Assembly: GCF_014641945.1 (NCBI RefSeq)
Contig: NZ_BMIJ01000007.1
Coordinates: 186,001 to 250,000, forward strand
Origin: Marinobacterium zhoushanense
Lineage (GTDB): Bacteria; Pseudomonadota; Gammaproteobacteria; Pseudomonadales; Balneatricaceae
Direction: 5' to 3'
DNA length: 64,000 nt
The notes beneath the pieces are model-generated. The model made no database searches and had not been told where the DNA came from. It saw only the letters and a program-made list of their open reading frames with translations. Shown here piece by piece: positions 61,540 to 64,000 of the stretch. Every line of letters begins with the position of its first letter. The stretch's first letter is position 1. The position numbers were made by a program, and so were the translations under genes.

Positions 61540-62262
61540 ATGAGCAAGGCAGGTCAGCGGGTGTTGAGTACACTCAGACAGATGATTGTTTCCGGTGAAC
61601 TGGAGGCCGGGGAGCGCATCGCCGAGATCCCCACCGCCGAGCGTCTTGGCGTATCCCGTACCCCGATACGTATCGCTTTCCGCGCCCTGGAGCAGGAGGG
61701 GATGCTGATCAAGCTCGAGGGGCGCGGCTACCGGGTACGTGAGGTGACGCCGGATGAAGTGGCCGGCGCCATCGAGGTGCGCGGGGTGCTCGAGGGGTTG
61801 GCGGCGCGCCAGGCCGCTGAGCTGGGGCTCAGTGTCGACCAGCGCAATGGCCTGCTCGAGTGTCTGGCCTGGGGCGACCTGCTGTTCGACAAGGGCTATG
61901 TCACCGAAGAGGATCTGGAAGCCTACCATGACCTCAACCGTCGCTTTCATGCCCTGATCATCGAGGCGAGCTGCAATCCGGCGATCGGCTCGGCGATGCA
62001 GCGCAACGAACACCTGCCGTTCGCCTCGGTCAGCTCGCTGGCGATCGATCGCAACAACCTGAAGCAGGAGTACCGCCGCTTCAACTTTGCCCATATGCAA
62101 CACCACGCCGTGTTCGACGCCATCGATCGCCGCCAGGGCGCCCGTGCCGAGGCGATCATGCGCGAGCACGCCAATGCGACCCTGCGCTATGCCGACCTCT
62201 TTGCCCGGCACGATCGGGAGGAGAGCCAGATGCGGGTAATCGGCGGTGCCGCTGCGCTTTAG
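61540..62262 (+). CDS. vanR: VanR, GntR/FCD repressor of the vanillate genes
   Basis: 240 residues: a GntR winged helix (about 8-70; AERLGVSRTPIRIAFRALEQEGM) and an FCD ligand domain (about 80-225; metal-binding histidines in DLNRRFHALI and HHAVFDAI). VanR represses vanAB and is released by vanillate. Its identity is supported by the divergent vanA gene and four ATTGGATCCAAT-like sites between. Its 3' end overlaps the convergent cytosine-deaminase remnant by 4 nt. Confidence 0.88.
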   Translation: MSKAGQRVLSTLRQMIVSGELEAGERIAEIPTAERLGVSRTPIRIAFRALEQEGMLIKLEGRGYRVREVTPDEVAGAIEVRGVLEGLAARQAAELGLSVDQRNGLLECLAWGDLLFDKGYVTEEDLEAYHDLNRRFHALIIEASCNPAIGSAMQRNEHLPFASVSSLAIDRNNLKQEYRRFNFAHMQHHAVFDAIDRRQGARAEAIMREHANATLRYADLFARHDREESQMRVIGGAAAL

Positions 62263-63489
62263 CGGTTTATGCGTTCACTGTCGATCCAGTTCGGGGTGGT
62301 CACCCGCGTCGGTTCCCGACGCATGATCACTTCGCCCCGGCGCACCGACAGCAGCACCTCGCCCTGGTTGCGCAGTACGCTGTAGTCATCTTCGCCGTCG
62401 AGCAGGATAAAACTGCCCGGCTTGCCGACCTCGATACCGTAATGGTTGTGGATATTCAGTGTGCGGGCGCTGTTGTCGGTGATCAGATCCAGCGCCTGGC
62501 TGAAATCCTGATAGCCCATCATCTGGCAGATATGCAGGCCGAAATCCAGCGTGCGCAGCAGCTTGCCGTTACCCAGCGAATACCAGGGGTCGAAGATCGA
62601 GTCCTCGCCGAAGCAGACGTTGATGCCCGCCTCATTCAGCTCCTTGACCCGGGTCAGCCCGCGCCGCTTGGGATAGGTGTCGAACCGTCCCTGCAGGTGG
62701 ATGCTCTCGGTAGGGCAGGAGATGAAATTGATACCGGCGTTTTTCAACAGGCGGAACAGTTTGGAGCAGTAGGCGTTGTCGGCGGGGGCCGAGGTCGTGG
62801 AGCAGCGCCTCGCAGGCCAGTACCTCGAGGAAGCGGGAGTTGGGATCGTCGATCTCGTCACAGTGCACATCGATCAGGCGGTCGTATTTCAGTGCCAGTT
62901 CGATCACCGTTTTCATCGAGCGCTCGCCCAGTTCGCGAGTGTACTCGAAGTGCGGGATGCCGCCGACCGCATCGGCACCGTACTCCAGTGACTGCTCCAT
63001 CAGCGCCAGGCCGTTGGGGAAGGAGAGCAGACCATCCTGGGGGAAGGCGACCACCTGGATCTCGATTTTCTGTTTCAGCTCGTCGCGTACATCACACAGG
63101 GTTTTCAGGCCGACCAGGCTCGGGTCGGAGATATCGGCGTGGGTGCGGATGTGCTGCACTCCGTTCTGTACCAGCAGCCCGATGGTCTGCAGTACCCGGC
63201 GGCGGATGTCGGTCTCGTTCAGCAGCGGTTTGCGCTCGCCCCAGCGTTCGATCCCCTCGAACAGGGTGCCGCTCTGGTTCCAGTTCGGCTCACCGGCGGT
63301 CAATGCCGCGTCCAGATGGATATGTGGCTCGACGAACGGCGCACAGAGCAGTTTGCCGTCGGCATCGATCTGCTCTCCCTTCGTCTCAAGTTCGGTCTGC
63401 TGTTCGTGAATGGCGCTGAAAGCGCCGTTGTCGATCTCCACGGTGAACAGCGACGCCTGCTGACGCAGGCGTGCGTTGATGATCTGCAT
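62259..63489 (-). pseudogene. Cytosine-deaminase-like amidohydrolase gene broken by an internal deletion
   Basis: A CodA-family gene read in two frames. From 63489 the first part runs about 225 codons: metal site HIHLD and ALTAGEPNW in the N-terminal third, then HCDEIDDPNSRF with the catalytic Glu. After ALLHDLG (about 62779) the frame is lost. The second part resumes in another frame with DNAYCSKLFRLLK and continues through HLQGRFDTYPKRRG and CFGEDSIFDPW to the end. About 14 residues, including the conserved SHTTAM histidine, are missing; 7 nt remain where about 42 are expected, so roughly 35 nt are deleted. The remaining sequence is well conserved, so the lesion is recent or an assembly error. 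Confidence 0.85.
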
Positions 63490-63578
63490 CTGAATCTCCC
63501 TCCCGGTTCACGACGATCCTGTTATTCTGTATCCCTGGCTAGGTAGAGTAACCTAAGTCGCGAATTCAGGGAGGTGCG

Positions 63579-64000
63579 ATGCTCAGCAAAAACCAACTGC
63601 GCAAACTGGACGTTCAGGATATCGCCATTTTCCTGTCGCTGTTCGCGACCCGCAACGCGCGTAAAACCGCCGATGAGCTGAGTATCAGTCCGCCGACGGT
63701 GAGCTATTCGTTGAAGCGGCTGCGTGAAAGTCTTGGCGATGAGCTGTTCATCCGTGACAGCAGTGGCCTGCTGCCGACTGGGCGAGCCTTCCATATCGAG
63801 CCCTATCTGCGCAGCGCGCTGGAGGCGATCAACCGCTCGGCCGAGGGCTTCGGTGAGCCGGACGATCGTGAGCTGCCGCTGGAGCTGTGCGTGCCGGAAG
63901 CGTTCGAGCTGCTGCTGTTGCCCAAACTGATGGCGCAGGCGCTGAGCTGCTCGCCCCGGCGCATCCTGCATATGCGCAAGCTGAGTGAGAAACTGCCGAC
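63579..64000 (+). CDS. LysR-type regulator, cut by the window end
   Basis: The first 140 codons of a LysR-family regulator; the rest lies outside the window. The winged helix-turn-helix is complete (ARKTADELSISPPTVSYSLKRLRE as pieces, ELFIRDSSGLLPTGRA). The ligand domain has just begun. GGGAGG precedes the ATG at 63579. It is divergent from the broken cytosine-deaminase-like gene, with about 90 nt between, and was presumably its regulator. Confidence 0.88.
   Translation, partial: MLSKNQLRKLDVQDIAIFLSLFATRNARKTADELSISPPTVSYSLKRLRESLGDELFIRDSSGLLPTGRAFHIEPYLRSALEAINRSAEGFGEPDDRELPLELCVPEAFELLLLPKLMAQALSCSPRRILHMRKLSEKLP

Overview
This 64 kb window reads as the chromosome of a GC-rich, facultatively anaerobic gammaproteobacterium. 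The main reasons are close family matches to enterobacterial and pseudomonad proteins (CsiR, CsiD, LhgO, YjeH, YbhGFSR, VanA, VanB), the large number of c-di-GMP and two-component proteins, TRAP transporters, pyruvate:flavodoxin oxidoreductase and a multihaem cytochrome. A sediment or marine sulfur-associated lineage is a guess only. No rRNA, tRNA, CRISPR array, insertion sequence or phage gene was seen.

Layout. (1) 0-8.7 kb: a glutarate / L-2-hydroxyglutarate unit (csiR, csiD, lhgO, gabD) followed by a complete TRAP transporter (dctP, dctQ, dctM) and a UspA protein. A paired-motif CsiR-type operator overlaps the csiD promoter, and several clear terminators and RNA hairpins punctuate the unit. 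(2) 8.8-14.8 kb: a small secreted protein, an octahaem cytochrome c with TPRs, an arylsulfatase and an OprD-like porin. (3) 14.8-22.6 kb: an IclR regulator, an alpha/beta hydrolase preceded by the remnant of a DODA-type dioxygenase gene, a CBS-domain protein, nifJ and its companion DHOD-like gene. (4) 22.7-36.4 kb: a signalling island. On the + strand lie SiaB kinase, SiaC switch protein, an HD-GYP protein and a 1689-residue receptor-phosphatase with four tandem periplasmic solute-binding domains, three PAS domains and a SpoIIE/PP2C domain. On the - strand, meeting it tail to tail, lie a globin-coupled hybrid histidine kinase, CheR and a REC-PAS-GGDEF-EAL protein. (5) 36.5-44.3 kb: an Lrp-type regulator and the YjeH amino-acid exporter, an orphan amino-acid binding protein followed by a multicopper-oxidase remnant, then a TorS-like hybrid kinase with a REC-GGDEF cyclase. 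(6) 44.3-52.8 kb: a CecR-type TetR regulator, the YbhGFSR exporter with an outer-membrane factor, a VOC protein and an FMN reductase. (7) 53-58 kb: a Sel1 lipoprotein translationally coupled to a GGDEF/EAL protein, and an MFS transporter. (8) 58-64 kb: the vanillate demethylase genes vanA and vanB with a divergent VanR and four GGATCC-centred operators, an orphan TRAP binding protein, a cytosine-deaminase-like gene broken by a deletion of about 35 nt, and a LysR gene cut by the window edge.

The catabolic units each pair a regulator with enzymes and often a transporter: glutarate to succinate through csiD/lhgO, and vanillate to protocatechuate through vanAB. The most novel candidate is the signalling island in region 4. 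It combines a SiaB/SiaC partner-switch with an HD-GYP protein, in place of the diguanylate cyclase SiaD, and an unusually large multi-ligand receptor-phosphatase. It directly faces a haem-globin kinase operon that also ends in c-di-GMP enzymes. Three genes are visibly decayed (dioxygenase, multicopper oxidase, cytosine deaminase), so accessory catabolic functions are being lost here.
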